Positions 8,106-16,459 of a stretch of 64,000 nucleotides of DNA are shown here, piece after piece; position 1 is the stretch's first letter, and every line of letters begins with the position of its first letter. The stretch is taken from NCBI GenBank assembly GCA_019115485.1, contig DXDM01000006.1:1-64000 (forward strand). Reading direction: 5' to 3'. The notes beneath the pieces are model-generated. The model was not told the origin of the DNA. It ran no database searches and worked only from the letters and a program-made list of their open reading frames with translations. A program made the position numbers and the translations under genes. This DNA is from Candidatus Barnesiella excrementavium (GTDB lineage Bacteria > Bacteroidota > Bacteroidia > Bacteroidales > Barnesiellaceae).

Positions 8106-8891
8106 ATGAAAAAAATAACACATTCCCATCGACCGCTTATCCTCATTACCAACGACGACGGCGTGCAGGCCAAGGGGCTACAACAGGTTGCCGAGTTTCT
8201 GAAACCGCTGGGCGACATTGTCGTCGTGGCTCCCGACGGTCCCCGTTCGGGGCAGAGCTCGGCCATCACGGTCACCACGCCCCTGCGCATGAAAGTTCTC
8301 GACGAGCAGGAGGGTTTCTGCCTGATTCGCACCAACGGCACCCCGGTCGACTGCATCAAGCTGTCGATGAATATCCTCTTCGACCGTCACCCCGACCTCA
8401 TCGTCTCGGGCATCAATCACGGCTCCAATTCGGGAGTGAGTGTCATCTATTCGGGCACGATGGGGGCCGTCTTCGAGGGGGCGCTGCTGCACATACCCTC
8501 CATCGGCTTCTCCCTATGCAACCACCAACCCGACGCCGATTTCTCGCCCTGCCGCGATTTGGTTGTCGAGATTTGCCGCAAGGCTCTGGCTACTACCGAG
8601 TGGCCCCGGGGCATCGGGCTCAATGTCAACATTCCCAAGACACCGCAACTCAACGGCGTGAAGATGTGCCGGGCCGCCCAAGGCTACTGGACCGAGGAGT
8701 ATGACTGCCGGGTCGACCCTCACGGTCGGGAATACTACTGGCTCACAGGCACCTTCAAAAACAACGAACCCGATGCCGACGATACCGACGAGTATTGGCT
8801 CGACCGTGGCTATGCCACGATTGTCCCCTGCTCGACCGACCGCTCGGCCACAGTCACGTTGCCCGAACTGGCTTCGATACTGGGTCTGTAA
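8106..8891 (+). CDS. surE: 5'/3'-nucleotidase SurE
   Basis: Metal-dependent nucleoside monophosphate phosphatase of the cytoplasm. The 261-residue length is normal. The metal site TNDDGVQAKG lies near residues 16-25, with APDGPRSGQSSAIT next and SGINHGSNSGVSVIYSGTMGAV carrying further conserved residues. ATG 8106 is chosen because the -7 element lies just upstream. Monocistronic, with a strong terminator at 8927. It lies divergent from parA. Confidence 0.95.
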   Translation: MKKITHSHRPLILITNDDGVQAKGLQQVAEFLKPLGDIVVVAPDGPRSGQSSAITVTTPLRMKVLDEQEGFCLIRTNGTPVDCIKLSMNILFDRHPDLIVSGINHGSNSGVSVIYSGTMGAVFEGALLHIPSIGFSLCNHQPDADFSPCRDLVVEICRKALATTEWPRGIGLNVNIPKTPQLNGVKMCRAAQGYWTEEYDCRVDPHGREYYWLTGTFKNNEPDADDTDEYWLDRGYATIVPCSTDRSATVTLPELASILGL

Positions 8892-8926
8892 AAGAAAGAA
8901 CACAAACAACTATTTTCTATTGCGGG

Positions 8927-8955
8927 AAGGAGGGTACGACACCCTCCTTTTTTAT
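8927..8955 (+). terminator. Rho-independent terminator after surE
   Basis: A perfect 9-bp stem AAGGAGGGT/ACCCTCCTT (8927-8935 with 8941-8949), a 5-base loop, and a long T run. Confidence 0.9.
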
Positions 8956-9018
8956 TTTGTCCGATTGTATAGTCATGCAATCGAAGTTTAAATTTTACCT
9001 CTACTGTAAAAAAATATG

Positions 9019-9072
9019 CAAATATTATTCCATTATACGATTTTTTAGCTATATTTGTCGAATAATTATTCA
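9019..9072 (+). promoter_or_regulatory. argR promoter with ARG box(es)
   Basis: The -7 element TATATTTG is at 9050-9057. Right after it, 9060-9071 reads GAATAATTATTC, a perfect match to the core of the ARG box (TGAATwwwwATTCA) bound by ArgR; with the next A the site extends to 9072. The likely transcription start falls inside it. A weaker copy, CAAATATTATTC (10 of 12), is at 9019-9030, with its centre 41 bp upstream. This points to ArgR autorepression and control of the whole arg operon. Confidence 0.75.
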
Positions 9073-9092
9073 ACCTTAAAAAGCTCCGAAAT

Positions 9093-9578
9093 ATGAAAAA
9101 TAAATCTGCTCGACTACAAGCCATTCGAGAAATCATCATTCACTCGCGAGTAAAGAGCCAGGACGAGATACTGAAACGACTGCACGAATCGGGATTCGAC
9201 CTGACACAGGCCACCCTCTCGCGCGACCTGAAACAGCTGCGCATCGCCAAGGTGCCCGGCAGCGACGGCTCCTACGTCTACATCATGCCCGAAATAGGCA
9301 GCGTGGGCAAACTCATGCAAGAGAAGATTGCCGACAACCCCGATCGCCCCGTATCGGGGAGCTTCATCTCCATCAATTTCTCGGGCAACCTGGCCGTCAT
9401 CAAAACTCGTCCGGGATATGCCGGCAGCCTGGCCTACGACATCGACAGCAACACGCCACCCGAAGTCCTCGGCACCATTGCCGGCGACGACACCGTGTTG
9501 GTGATTCTCGAAAAGAACATCAACCACCAGCAGGCCATGCTGGCGCTCTCGCCCTTCATGCCCGACCTGCACAAGTAA
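9093..9578 (+). CDS. argR: Arginine repressor ArgR
   Basis: Arginine-sensing hexameric transcription factor. The 161-residue protein has an N-terminal winged helix (residues 1-70) with DEILKRLHESGFDLTQATLSRDLKQLRIAKV. The C-terminal oligomerisation and arginine-binding domain holds KTRPGYAGSLAYDID and GTIAGDDTVLVI; the GTIAGDDT segment contains the conserved arginine-contacting aspartates. It heads a tightly packed operon with a GNAT protein, argG, argC, argD and proC, and an ARG box covers its own transcription start. Confidence 0.95.
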   Translation: MKNKSARLQAIREIIIHSRVKSQDEILKRLHESGFDLTQATLSRDLKQLRIAKVPGSDGSYVYIMPEIGSVGKLMQEKIADNPDRPVSGSFISINFSGNLAVIKTRPGYAGSLAYDIDSNTPPEVLGTIAGDDTVLVILEKNINHQQAMLALSPFMPDLHK

Positions 9579-9638
9579 ACCGCTCTATTTACCCCCGACG
9601 TCATAGCCCTCTTTTAAGGAGAAGAGGTCACTCACATT

Positions 9639-10202
9639 ATGGAAGATATCAAAGTCATCGTAGCCGACGAAAGCCATATCAAATACGTCGACACCATTCT
9701 CGACACCATCGAGAAAGCCGCCAAAATCAGAGGAACCGGTATTGCCAAACGTTCCCCCGAATATGTCAAACAAAAGATGCTCGAGCGCAAAGCCATCATC
9801 GCCCTCGACGGCGACCGGTTTGCCGGCTTCTGCTACATCGAGAGTTGGAGCAACAAGCAATTTGTAGCCAACTCGGGACTTATTGTGGTCGACACCTACC
9901 GCGGGCACGGCTTGGCCAAACGCATCAAGCGTAAAGCCTTCGAGCTGTCGCGGGAGCGCTTCCCCGAAGCCAAAATCTTCGGCCTCACCACGGGCGAAGC
10001 CGTGATGAAAATCAACAACGAGCTGGGCTACCGGCCTGTGGCTTTCGCCTCGCTCACCGACGACCCGGCCTTCTGGAAGGGGTGCGAAAGTTGCGTCAAC
10101 TTCGATATCCTGCAACGCAACAACCGCCGCATGTGCCTCTGCACCGGCATGCTCTACGACCCCCACGAGCACGAAAACAACGACAACCAACCTCAAAAAT
10201 AA
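9639..10202 (+). CDS. GNAT-family N-acyltransferase of the arginine operon
   Basis: Probable acyl-CoA-dependent N-acyltransferase, 187 residues. The acyl-CoA loop is YRGHGLAKRI (88-97); the preceding strand is NSGLIVVDTYR and the C-terminal GNAT part is MKINNELGYRPV. By position it is a good candidate for the first arginine step, acylation of glutamate, since no ordinary argA or argJ is present here. Bacteroidetes are known to use N-succinyl intermediates, so the donor may be succinyl-CoA or acetyl-CoA; this is inference. Odd for the family is a cysteine-rich tail (C149, C152, C166, C168), which could hold a metal. Confidence 0.8.
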   Translation: MEDIKVIVADESHIKYVDTILDTIEKAAKIRGTGIAKRSPEYVKQKMLERKAIIALDGDRFAGFCYIESWSNKQFVANSGLIVVDTYRGHGLAKRIKRKAFELSRERFPEAKIFGLTTGEAVMKINNELGYRPVAFASLTDDPAFWKGCESCVNFDILQRNNRRMCLCTGMLYDPHEHENNDNQPQK

Positions 10203-10211
10203 CTGCACACC

Positions 10212-11414
10212 ATGGCTAAAAAGAAAGTAGTATTGGCTTTTAGCGGAGGTCTCGACACCTCCTTTTGCGTGAAATACCTGTCGGAAGAGTGCGGGTATGA
10301 CGTCTATACCGCCATTGCCAACACCGGCGGTTTCGGTCCCGAAGAGTTGAAATCGATTGAAGAGCGAGCCTATCGGCTGGGTGCCGTCAAGCACGCTACC
10401 CTCGACATCACCCAGGAGTATTACCGGAAGAGTATCAAATACATGGTATTCGGCAATATCCTGCGCAACGGAACCTACCCCATCTCGGTCAGCTCCGAGC
10501 GCATCTTCCAGGCCATCGCCATCATCAACTACGCCAAGGAAATCGGGGCCGACTATGTGGCTCATGGCAGTACCGGGGCGGGCAACGACCAGGTGCGGTT
10601 CGACCTCACCTTCCAGATTCTGGCGCCCGAGATTGGTATCCTTACCCCTACCCGCGACATGACCCTCACCCGCGAATACGAAATCGAGTACCTCAAAAAG
10701 CATGGCTACACGGCCGACTTCAAGAAGATGGAATACTCCATCAACAAGGGGCTGTGGGGTACCAGTATCGGCGGGAAGGAGACCCTCAAAAGCAACCAGA
10801 CGCTGCCCGAGGAGGCCTATCCCTCGCAGATGACGGCCACCGAAAGCCGCACCATCACGCTCGACTTCGTCCGGGGCGAAATTGCCGGTATCGACGGCAA
10901 AGCCTACGACGACAAGGTAGCGGCCATACAGGCCCTCGAAGCCATCGCCTCGCCCTATGCCATCGGGCGCGACATGCACATAGGCGACACCATCATCGGC
11001 ATCAAGGGCCGGGTGGGATTCGAGGCGGCCGCCCCCATGCTCATCATCGCCGCCCACAAGATGCTCGAGAAACATACCCTCACCAAGTGGCAGCAATACT
11101 GGAAAGACCAGGTAGGCACCTGGTACGGCATGTTCCTGCACGAAGCCCAGTACCTCGAACCGGTCATGCGCGACATCGAGGCCTTCCTCGACAGCTCGCA
11201 GCAGAACGTCACCGGCCGGGTCATCGTCGAACTGCACCCCTACCGTTATGTACTGGTGGGTGTCGAGAGCGACTACGACCTGATGAAATCGGATTTCGGC
11301 GAATACGGCGAAGTGAACAAGGCGTGGAGCGCCGACGACGTGAAGGGCTTCACCAAAATTTTGGGGAACCAGATGAAAATTTTCTATGCCGTACAAAATA
11401 AAAACAAAAAATAA
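10212..11414 (+). CDS. argG: Argininosuccinate synthase
   Basis: Joins citrulline and aspartate with ATP to argininosuccinate. The 400-residue protein has the ATP pyrophosphatase P-loop AFSGGLDTSFCVKYL near residues 9-23, then ANTGGFGPEELKSIEERA, and STGAGNDQVRFDLTF near residue 120. The start ATG at 10212 is 9 bp after the GNAT stop codon, so the genes are translationally close. It is third in the ARG-box operon. Confidence 0.96.
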   Translation: MAKKKVVLAFSGGLDTSFCVKYLSEECGYDVYTAIANTGGFGPEELKSIEERAYRLGAVKHATLDITQEYYRKSIKYMVFGNILRNGTYPISVSSERIFQAIAIINYAKEIGADYVAHGSTGAGNDQVRFDLTFQILAPEIGILTPTRDMTLTREYEIEYLKKHGYTADFKKMEYSINKGLWGTSIGGKETLKSNQTLPEEAYPSQMTATESRTITLDFVRGEIAGIDGKAYDDKVAAIQALEAIASPYAIGRDMHIGDTIIGIKGRVGFEAAAPMLIIAAHKMLEKHTLTKWQQYWKDQVGTWYGMFLHEAQYLEPVMRDIEAFLDSSQQNVTGRVIVELHPYRYVLVGVESDYDLMKSDFGEYGEVNKAWSADDVKGFTKILGNQMKIFYAVQNKNKK

Positions 11415-11463
11415 ATCGTAGCTTAGAGTCCGAAATCAAATTACTAACCCTTTACGATGATTT

Positions 11464-12432
11464 ATGATTAAAGTAGGTATTATTGGAGGCGCCGGATACA
11501 CCGCCGGAGAGCTGATAAGATTGTTGATCAACCACCCCGACGTCGAGATTGTCTTCGTCCACAGCGAGAGCAATGCCGGCAACCGGGTAACCGACGTGCA
11601 CACGGGTCTGTTCGGCGAGACCAACCTGGTCTTCACCCGCGAACTGCCCTTCGACGCCATCGACCTGCTTTTCTTCTGTACGGCACACGGCGATACCCGC
11701 AAGTTCATGGAGACTCACGCGCTGCCCGACGAGTTGCGCATCATCGACCTCTCGGCCGACTATCGGCTCGACGCCCCCGACAACGACTTTATCTACGGGC
11801 TGCCCGAGCTGAACCGGAAGTATATCATTCGCTCCAAGCGGGTGGCCAACCCCGGTTGTTTCGCAACCGCCATTCAACTGGCGCTGCTCCCCCTGGCCAA
11901 GAACCTGCTGCTCAACAGCGAGATTCACGTGCACGCCATCACCGGCTCGACCGGCGCGGGGCAGAAACCGTCGCCCACCAGCCATTTCAGCTGGCGCAAC
12001 GACAACATCTCCATCTACAAGCCTTTCAACCACCAGCATCTGGCCGAGATAAGGCAAAGCCTCTCGAAACTGCAAACCAGTTTCGCGGCCCCCATCAACT
12101 TCATTCCCGTCAGGGGGAACTTCTCACGGGGCATCTTTGCCACGCTCTACCTCAACTGTCCCATCGAGCTCGACCTGCTCAAAGAGTTGTACAACAACTA
12201 CTACGAGGATCACAACTTCACCTTCCTCACCGACCGGATGCCCGACCTGAAACAGGTGGTCAACACCAACAAATGCCTCCTGTATCTCGAAAAGCACGAG
12301 GGCAAGCTGCTCATCGTGTCGGTCATCGACAACCTGCTGAAAGGTGCCTCGGGACAAGCCGTACACAACATGAACCTCCTGTTCGGCCTGCACGAACGGG
12401 TGGGGTTGCATTTGAAGGCCTCGGCTTTTTAA
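11464..12432 (+). CDS. argC: N-acetyl/N-succinyl-gamma-glutamyl-phosphate reductase
   Basis: NADPH-dependent reductive dephosphorylation to the semialdehyde, third step of arginine synthesis. The 322-residue protein has the Rossmann start KVGIIGGAGYTAGEL, and the catalytic cysteine is C132 in NPGCFATA. TGSTGAGQKPS and NFSRGIFATLY are further family motifs. It is shorter than the long type-1 enzymes but complete. The acyl group (acetyl or succinyl) cannot be told from sequence. Fourth gene of the operon, 13 bp before argD. Confidence 0.95.
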   Translation: MIKVGIIGGAGYTAGELIRLLINHPDVEIVFVHSESNAGNRVTDVHTGLFGETNLVFTRELPFDAIDLLFFCTAHGDTRKFMETHALPDELRIIDLSADYRLDAPDNDFIYGLPELNRKYIIRSKRVANPGCFATAIQLALLPLAKNLLLNSEIHVHAITGSTGAGQKPSPTSHFSWRNDNISIYKPFNHQHLAEIRQSLSKLQTSFAAPINFIPVRGNFSRGIFATLYLNCPIELDLLKELYNNYYEDHNFTFLTDRMPDLKQVVNTNKCLLYLEKHEGKLLIVSVIDNLLKGASGQAVHNMNLLFGLHERVGLHLKASAF

Positions 12433-12445
12433 CTGCTGAAACGTT

Positions 12446-13570
12446 ATGAAACTATTCGATGTATATCCGCTGTTCGATTTGGAAATCGTATCGGGGAAAG
12501 GGTGCTACACCTACGACTCCCACGGGACCGAATACCTCGACCTGTATGGCGGCCACGCCGTCATCTCCATCGGCCATTCGCACCCCTACTACGTGAACCG
12601 AATTACCGAACAGGCCCAAAAGCTCGTCTTCTACTCCAACTCGGTCATCAACAGCCTGCAACAGCAGCTGGCCGACAAGCTGGGTGCGCTGTCGGGCTAC
12701 GACGACTACTCGCTCTTCCTCATCAACTCGGGAGCCGAGGCCAATGAAAACGCCTTGAAGCTAGCCTCGTTCCACACCGGGAAGAAGAAGGTCATCGCCT
12801 TTGCCCACTCGTTTCACGGACGCACCTCGGCCGCGGTGAAGGTGACCGACAATCCCCGTATCGTCGCCCCCATCAACGACACCTTCGAGGTGGCCTTCCT
12901 CCCCCTCAACGACATGGCTCGGGTGGAGCAGGAGCTGGCCGCCGGCGACGTCTGTGCCGTTATCATCGAGGGAATACAGGGCGTGGGCGGCATCCAGATT
13001 CCCGAGGTGCAATTCCTGCAAGAGTTGCGCGAGGCGTGCAACCGCCACCACGTCGTACTCATACTCGACGAGGTGCAGTCGGGCTACGGCCGCACGGGCA
13101 AGTTCTTTGCCCACCAGTATGCCGGCATACGCCCCGACCTCATTACCATGGCCAAGGGAATGGGCAACGGATTTCCCATCGGCGGCGTCCTCATCAGCCC
13201 CCGGTTCACCCCGGTCTACGGCATGCTGGGGACCACCTTCGGCGGCAACCACCTGGCCTGTGCCGCAGCCTGCGCCGTGCTCGACGTCATGCGCGACGAG
13301 CTCCTGGTCGACAACGCTGCCCAGGTGGGTCAATACCTCATTGACCGACTCCGCGAGATACCTCAAATCAAGGAGGTGCGGGGCAAGGGATTGATGATAG
13401 GCCTCGAATTCGACCAGCCCGTCAAGGAGTTGCGCAACCGGTTGCTGTTCGAACAGCACGTCTTTACCGGAGCCTCGGGCACAAACGTGATACGGCTGCT
13501 GCCCCCCCTTTCACTATCGCAAGAACAAGCCGATTGTTTTATCGGTAAACTTAAAAACATACTTCCATGA
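12446..13570 (+). CDS. argD: Acetylornithine/succinylornithine aminotransferase
   Basis: Class III PLP-dependent aminotransferase for the fourth arginine step. The 374-residue protein has INSGAEANENALKLA for phosphate binding, HSFHGRT, LILDEVQSGYGRTG, and the Schiff-base lysine K237 in LITMAKGMGNGFPIGG. GTTFGGNHLACAAA completes the fold. Its stop codon overlaps the proC start by four bases (ATGA), suggesting coupled translation. Confidence 0.95.
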   Translation: MKLFDVYPLFDLEIVSGKGCYTYDSHGTEYLDLYGGHAVISIGHSHPYYVNRITEQAQKLVFYSNSVINSLQQQLADKLGALSGYDDYSLFLINSGAEANENALKLASFHTGKKKVIAFAHSFHGRTSAAVKVTDNPRIVAPINDTFEVAFLPLNDMARVEQELAAGDVCAVIIEGIQGVGGIQIPEVQFLQELREACNRHHVVLILDEVQSGYGRTGKFFAHQYAGIRPDLITMAKGMGNGFPIGGVLISPRFTPVYGMLGTTFGGNHLACAAACAVLDVMRDELLVDNAAQVGQYLIDRLREIPQIKEVRGKGLMIGLEFDQPVKELRNRLLFEQHVFTGASGTNVIRLLPPLSLSQEQADCFIGKLKNILP

Positions 13571-14355
13571 AAATAACGATTATAGGATGCGGGAACATGG
13601 GTGGTGCCATAGCACGCGGCCTGGCAAAAAGCGATTTTGTAACCCCGGCCGATATTACGGTGAGCAACCGGGGCCAGGAGAAACTGGACCTGCTCAAAAC
13701 GTACAACCCGCAGATTCACACTACGACCGACAACAAGGCGGCCATTCAAGAGGCCGACATCATCATTCTGGCCGTAAAACCCTGGGTTCTCGACAGCGTA
13801 GCCATCGACATTCGCAAGGGGCTCGACCTGCCCCGGCAGATGATTGTATCGGTCGTTGCCGGCGCCACCATCGAACGGCTGGCTGCGCTCTTCACCTCGG
13901 GCGATGCCATTCCGGCCATCTTCCGGGTAATGCCCAACACGGCCATAGCCATTCGCGAAAGCATGACCCTCTTCACCCCCTACAACGCTACTCCCGAGCA
14001 GGTCGACTGCGTTCGGGCCATGCTCGACAGTCTGGGCAAGAGCCTGCTGGTCGACGAAAGCCTTATGGAGGCCGGGACAGCCCTCTGCTCATGCGGTACC
14101 GCCTTTGCCATGCGCTACATGCGGGCAGCCATCGAAGGCGGTGTCGAGATGGGATTCCATGCCAAGGACGCCCAACTGGTGGTCGAGCAAACCGTGAGAG
14201 GGGCAGCCGAACTGCTGCTGGCTACCGGCAACCACCCCGAGGTGGAGATTGACCGGGTGACCACGCCCGGCGGCATTACCATCAAGGGATTGAACGAGAT
14301 GGAGATGGCAGGATTCTCGGCCGCCGTTATCCGGGGATTGAAAGCCTCGAAATAA
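13567..14355 (+). CDS. proC: Pyrroline-5-carboxylate reductase
   Basis: Reduces pyrroline-5-carboxylate to proline. The 262-residue protein has the N-terminal Rossmann motif IIGCGNMGGAIARGL, VKPWVLDSV, and MPNTAIAIRESMTL. The C-terminal dimer helix contains TTPGGITIKGLNEME. Last gene of the ARG-box operon; two hairpins follow. Its presence ties proline formation to arginine control. Confidence 0.95.
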   Translation: MKITIIGCGNMGGAIARGLAKSDFVTPADITVSNRGQEKLDLLKTYNPQIHTTTDNKAAIQEADIIILAVKPWVLDSVAIDIRKGLDLPRQMIVSVVAGATIERLAALFTSGDAIPAIFRVMPNTAIAIRESMTLFTPYNATPEQVDCVRAMLDSLGKSLLVDESLMEAGTALCSCGTAFAMRYMRAAIEGGVEMGFHAKDAQLVVEQTVRGAAELLLATGNHPEVEIDRVTTPGGITIKGLNEMEMAGFSAAVIRGLKASK

Positions 14356-14367
14356 ACTTTTCGGGAA

Positions 14368-14435
14368 GGAAAGCCTCGCCGGCTTTCCCTCCTCACACCC
14401 CTTTCAGCCCTGTTCCACCCGGGACAGGGCTGAAA
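14368..14435 (+). terminator. Two hairpins ending the arginine operon
   Basis: First stem GGAAAGCC/GGCTTTCC (14368-14388); second, a perfect 12-bp stem TTTCAGCCCTGT/ACAGGGCTGAAA (14402-14413 with 14424-14435). The bases after it are AT-rich but not a pure T run. Confidence 0.65.
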
Positions 14436-14473
14436 AATTATATGCCCCGCTTGTTTGGCGATTCTCTTATTTG

Positions 14474-14481
14474 TATCTTTG
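14474..14481 (+). promoter_or_regulatory. ssb promoter, -7 element
   Basis: TATCTTTG, exact to TAnnTTTG, 37 bp before the ssb ATG. A TTTG at 14454-14457 is 16 bp upstream, shorter than the usual 19-21. Confidence 0.65.
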
Positions 14482-14518
14482 GAAATAAAATTTTTTCACC
14501 AACTCATTTTATCGTATT

Positions 14519-14986
14519 ATGTCTGTCAATAAAGTTATCCTGATAGGGAACGTAGGGAAAGACCCCGACGTGCGATACCTCGAAAACAACGTGTGCGTGG
14601 CCAACTTTACCCTGGCTACGACCGAACGTGGCTATACCACCCAAAACGGTGTTCAGATACCCGACAAGACCGAGTGGCACAACATCGTGGCCTGGCGCGG
14701 ATTGGCCGAGGTAGCCGAGAAATATGTGCGCAAAGGTACCCAACTCTACATCGAGGGGAAGATTCGCACCCGTTCGTGGGAAGACCAGAACAAGATTCGC
14801 CGCTACACGACCGAAATTTATGTCGACAACATGGAGCTGCTGGGCCGTCGCGACAGCCAGACCCCATCGGCTCCCGCCCCACAGGCAGCACCTACCCAGG
14901 CACAACCGGCAGGATACCAGACACCTGTCAACCCGGGATTTGCACCGACGGGCGGAAATAGTGGCGACGACGATTTGCCGTTCTAA
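14519..14986 (+). CDS. ssb: Single-stranded DNA-binding protein
   Basis: Coats single-stranded DNA in replication, repair and recombination. The 155-residue protein has an OB fold in residues 1-110: MSVNKVILIGNVGKDPDVRYLENNV, EWHNIVAWRGLAEVAEKYVRKGTQLYIEGKI. A Pro/Gln/Ala-rich flexible tail ends in the acidic GDDDLPF, the tip that recruits partner proteins. It has its own promoter and stands between the arginine terminators and gldE. Confidence 0.97.
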   Translation: MSVNKVILIGNVGKDPDVRYLENNVCVANFTLATTERGYTTQNGVQIPDKTEWHNIVAWRGLAEVAEKYVRKGTQLYIEGKIRTRSWEDQNKIRRYTTEIYVDNMELLGRRDSQTPSAPAPQAAPTQAQPAGYQTPVNPGFAPTGGNSGDDDLPF

Positions 14987-14996
14987 TATAATGTTG

Positions 14997-15004
14997 TAAT
15001 TTTG
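14997..15004 (+). promoter_or_regulatory. gldE promoter, -7 element
   Basis: TAATTTTG, exact to TAnnTTTG, 111 bp before the gldE start codon. The resulting leader is long and structured (15017-15090). Confidence 0.55.
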
Positions 15005-15016
15005 CAGGCAATTAAC

Positions 15017-15090
15017 GGGCCTCGGTTCTCACCCCCGGAGCGATTCGGGGGTGGGGATACCGCCAAACGGGTAGACGAGGCGGCAGGCCT
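15017..15090 (+). ncRNA. Structured 5' leader before gldE (candidate cis-regulatory RNA)
   Basis: A 12-bp hairpin runs 15026-15037 with 15046-15057 (core ACCCCCG/CGGGGGT, with two G-U pairs, loop of 8). A short hairpin around ACC/GGT (15059-15072) follows. Both are enclosed by one of two mutually exclusive helices: GGCCT (15018-15022) with AGGCC (15085-15089), or GCCTCG (15019-15024) with CGAGGC (15076-15081). I do not recognise a known riboswitch class. The 12-bp hairpin lacks a T run, so it does not look like an ssb terminator. Confidence 0.4.
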
Positions 15091-15115
15091 ATTGTTTAAC
15101 TAATTCTATTGTTTC

Positions 15116-16438
15116 TTGGACCCTGATTCGTATTTATCGGTTTTCTCGGCCATCGAGGTTACGCCCCCCTCGGGCGGTGCCATTCTGGCAATAATCCTGG
15201 CGGGATTGTTTTTGTGTGTCTCTGCATTTGTTTCAGCTTCCGAAATAGCCTACTTCTCGCTCTCGTCCGAAGAGCTGCACGAGTTTGACGACGAGTCGAC
15301 CACCAACACCTTGGTGAAGAAACTACTGGCCAAACCCGAGTATCTGTTGGCAACGATACTCATCTCGAACAACCTGGTCAACGTGGCTATCGTTATCCTC
15401 TGCAATTTTTTCTTTTCCGACATTCTCCATTTTCACAGCGACGTGCTGGATTTCATCTTCCAGACCATTCTGCTCACCTTCCTGCTGCTGCTCTTCGGCG
15501 AGGTCATGCCCAAGTTTTATGCCAACCAAAAGCCTGTCAACTGGGTGAAACGGAGCTGCCGGGGGCTGTCGTTGCTGGAAAAGATTTTCTCCCCGCTGGC
15601 CAATCTGCTGGTCAACTCGACCCAGATTGTCAACAAGCACATGGCGCGCAAGCGGACCAACATCTCGATGAACGAACTTTCGCAGGCACTTGAAATGACT
15701 CAGGTCGAAGCCAACGACGAGAAAGAGATGCTCGAAGGCATCATCAAGTTCGGCGGCAAAACCGTGCAGGAGGTGATGACGGCCCGGGTCGACATTACCG
15801 ACGTGGAGATTCGTACCGACTTCAAGGAGCTGCTCGACCTCATCATCGAGACCGGCTATTCGCGGCTGCCCGTCTACGACACCACCGAAGACGACATCAA
15901 AGGCATCATATACAGCAAGGACCTGCTGCCCTACATCGGACAGGAGGCCTCGTTCAACTGGCGCAAACTCATGCGTCGGGCCTATTTCGTGCCCGAGACC
16001 AAGATGATTGACGACCTGCTGGAAGAGTTCCGCACCAAGAAAATCCACATGGCCATCGTGGTCGACGAGTTCGGCGGCACCTCGGGTATCGTCACCATGG
16101 AGGATATTCTCGAAGAGATTGTGGGCGACATCAGCGACGAGTATGACGAGGAGGAGAAAAACTACGTGAAACTCGACGACAACACCTACATCTTCGAGGG
16201 GAAAACCGTGCTGAACGACTTCTACAAGATTACGGGGCTCGACGAAAGCGAATTCGGCGACAAGGCCGAAGATGCCGAAACACTGGCCGGTCTGATACTC
16301 GACATCAAGGAGGATTTCCCCAAAGTGAAAGAGCAGATTGACTACGGCCGTTGCAGCTTTGTGGTGCTCGAACTCGACAAGCGCCGCATCGGCAAGGTAA
16401 AGGTAAAAATCAACCCGGCTGCGCCGCAGGACGAATAA
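15116..16438 (+). CDS. gldE: Gliding-motility-associated protein GldE (CNNM/CBS family, TTG start)
   Basis: Inner-membrane protein of the CNNM/CorC class. In 440 residues there are about four membrane segments (residues 20-175) including FVSASEIAYFSLSSEE, a CBS pair (about 215-345; VMTARVDITDV and IVVDEFGGTSGIVTMEDILEEIVGDI), and a C-terminal transporter-associated domain. In gliding Bacteroidetes GldE supports GldD; in non-gliding gut species its role is unknown, with ion transport or type IX secretion support possible. The start is TTG: no ATG or GTG lies between it and the first membrane span. gldD follows 21 bp later. Confidence 0.88.
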   Translation: MDPDSYLSVFSAIEVTPPSGGAILAIILAGLFLCVSAFVSASEIAYFSLSSEELHEFDDESTTNTLVKKLLAKPEYLLATILISNNLVNVAIVILCNFFFSDILHFHSDVLDFIFQTILLTFLLLLFGEVMPKFYANQKPVNWVKRSCRGLSLLEKIFSPLANLLVNSTQIVNKHMARKRTNISMNELSQALEMTQVEANDEKEMLEGIIKFGGKTVQEVMTARVDITDVEIRTDFKELLDLIIETGYSRLPVYDTTEDDIKGIIYSKDLLPYIGQEASFNWRKLMRRAYFVPETKMIDDLLEEFRTKKIHMAIVVDEFGGTSGIVTMEDILEEIVGDISDEYDEEEKNYVKLDDNTYIFEGKTVLNDFYKITGLDESEFGDKAEDAETLAGLILDIKEDFPKVKEQIDYGRCSFVVLELDKRRIGKVKVKINPAAPQDE

Positions 16439-16459
16439 CGTCGAAAACCTCCTGCCGCC

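Noticed and set aside
15017-15090. Identification of the gldE leader as a known riboswitch (TPP, cobalamin, c-di-GMP, SAM)
   Set aside because: None of the conserved core sequences of these classes that I know are present.
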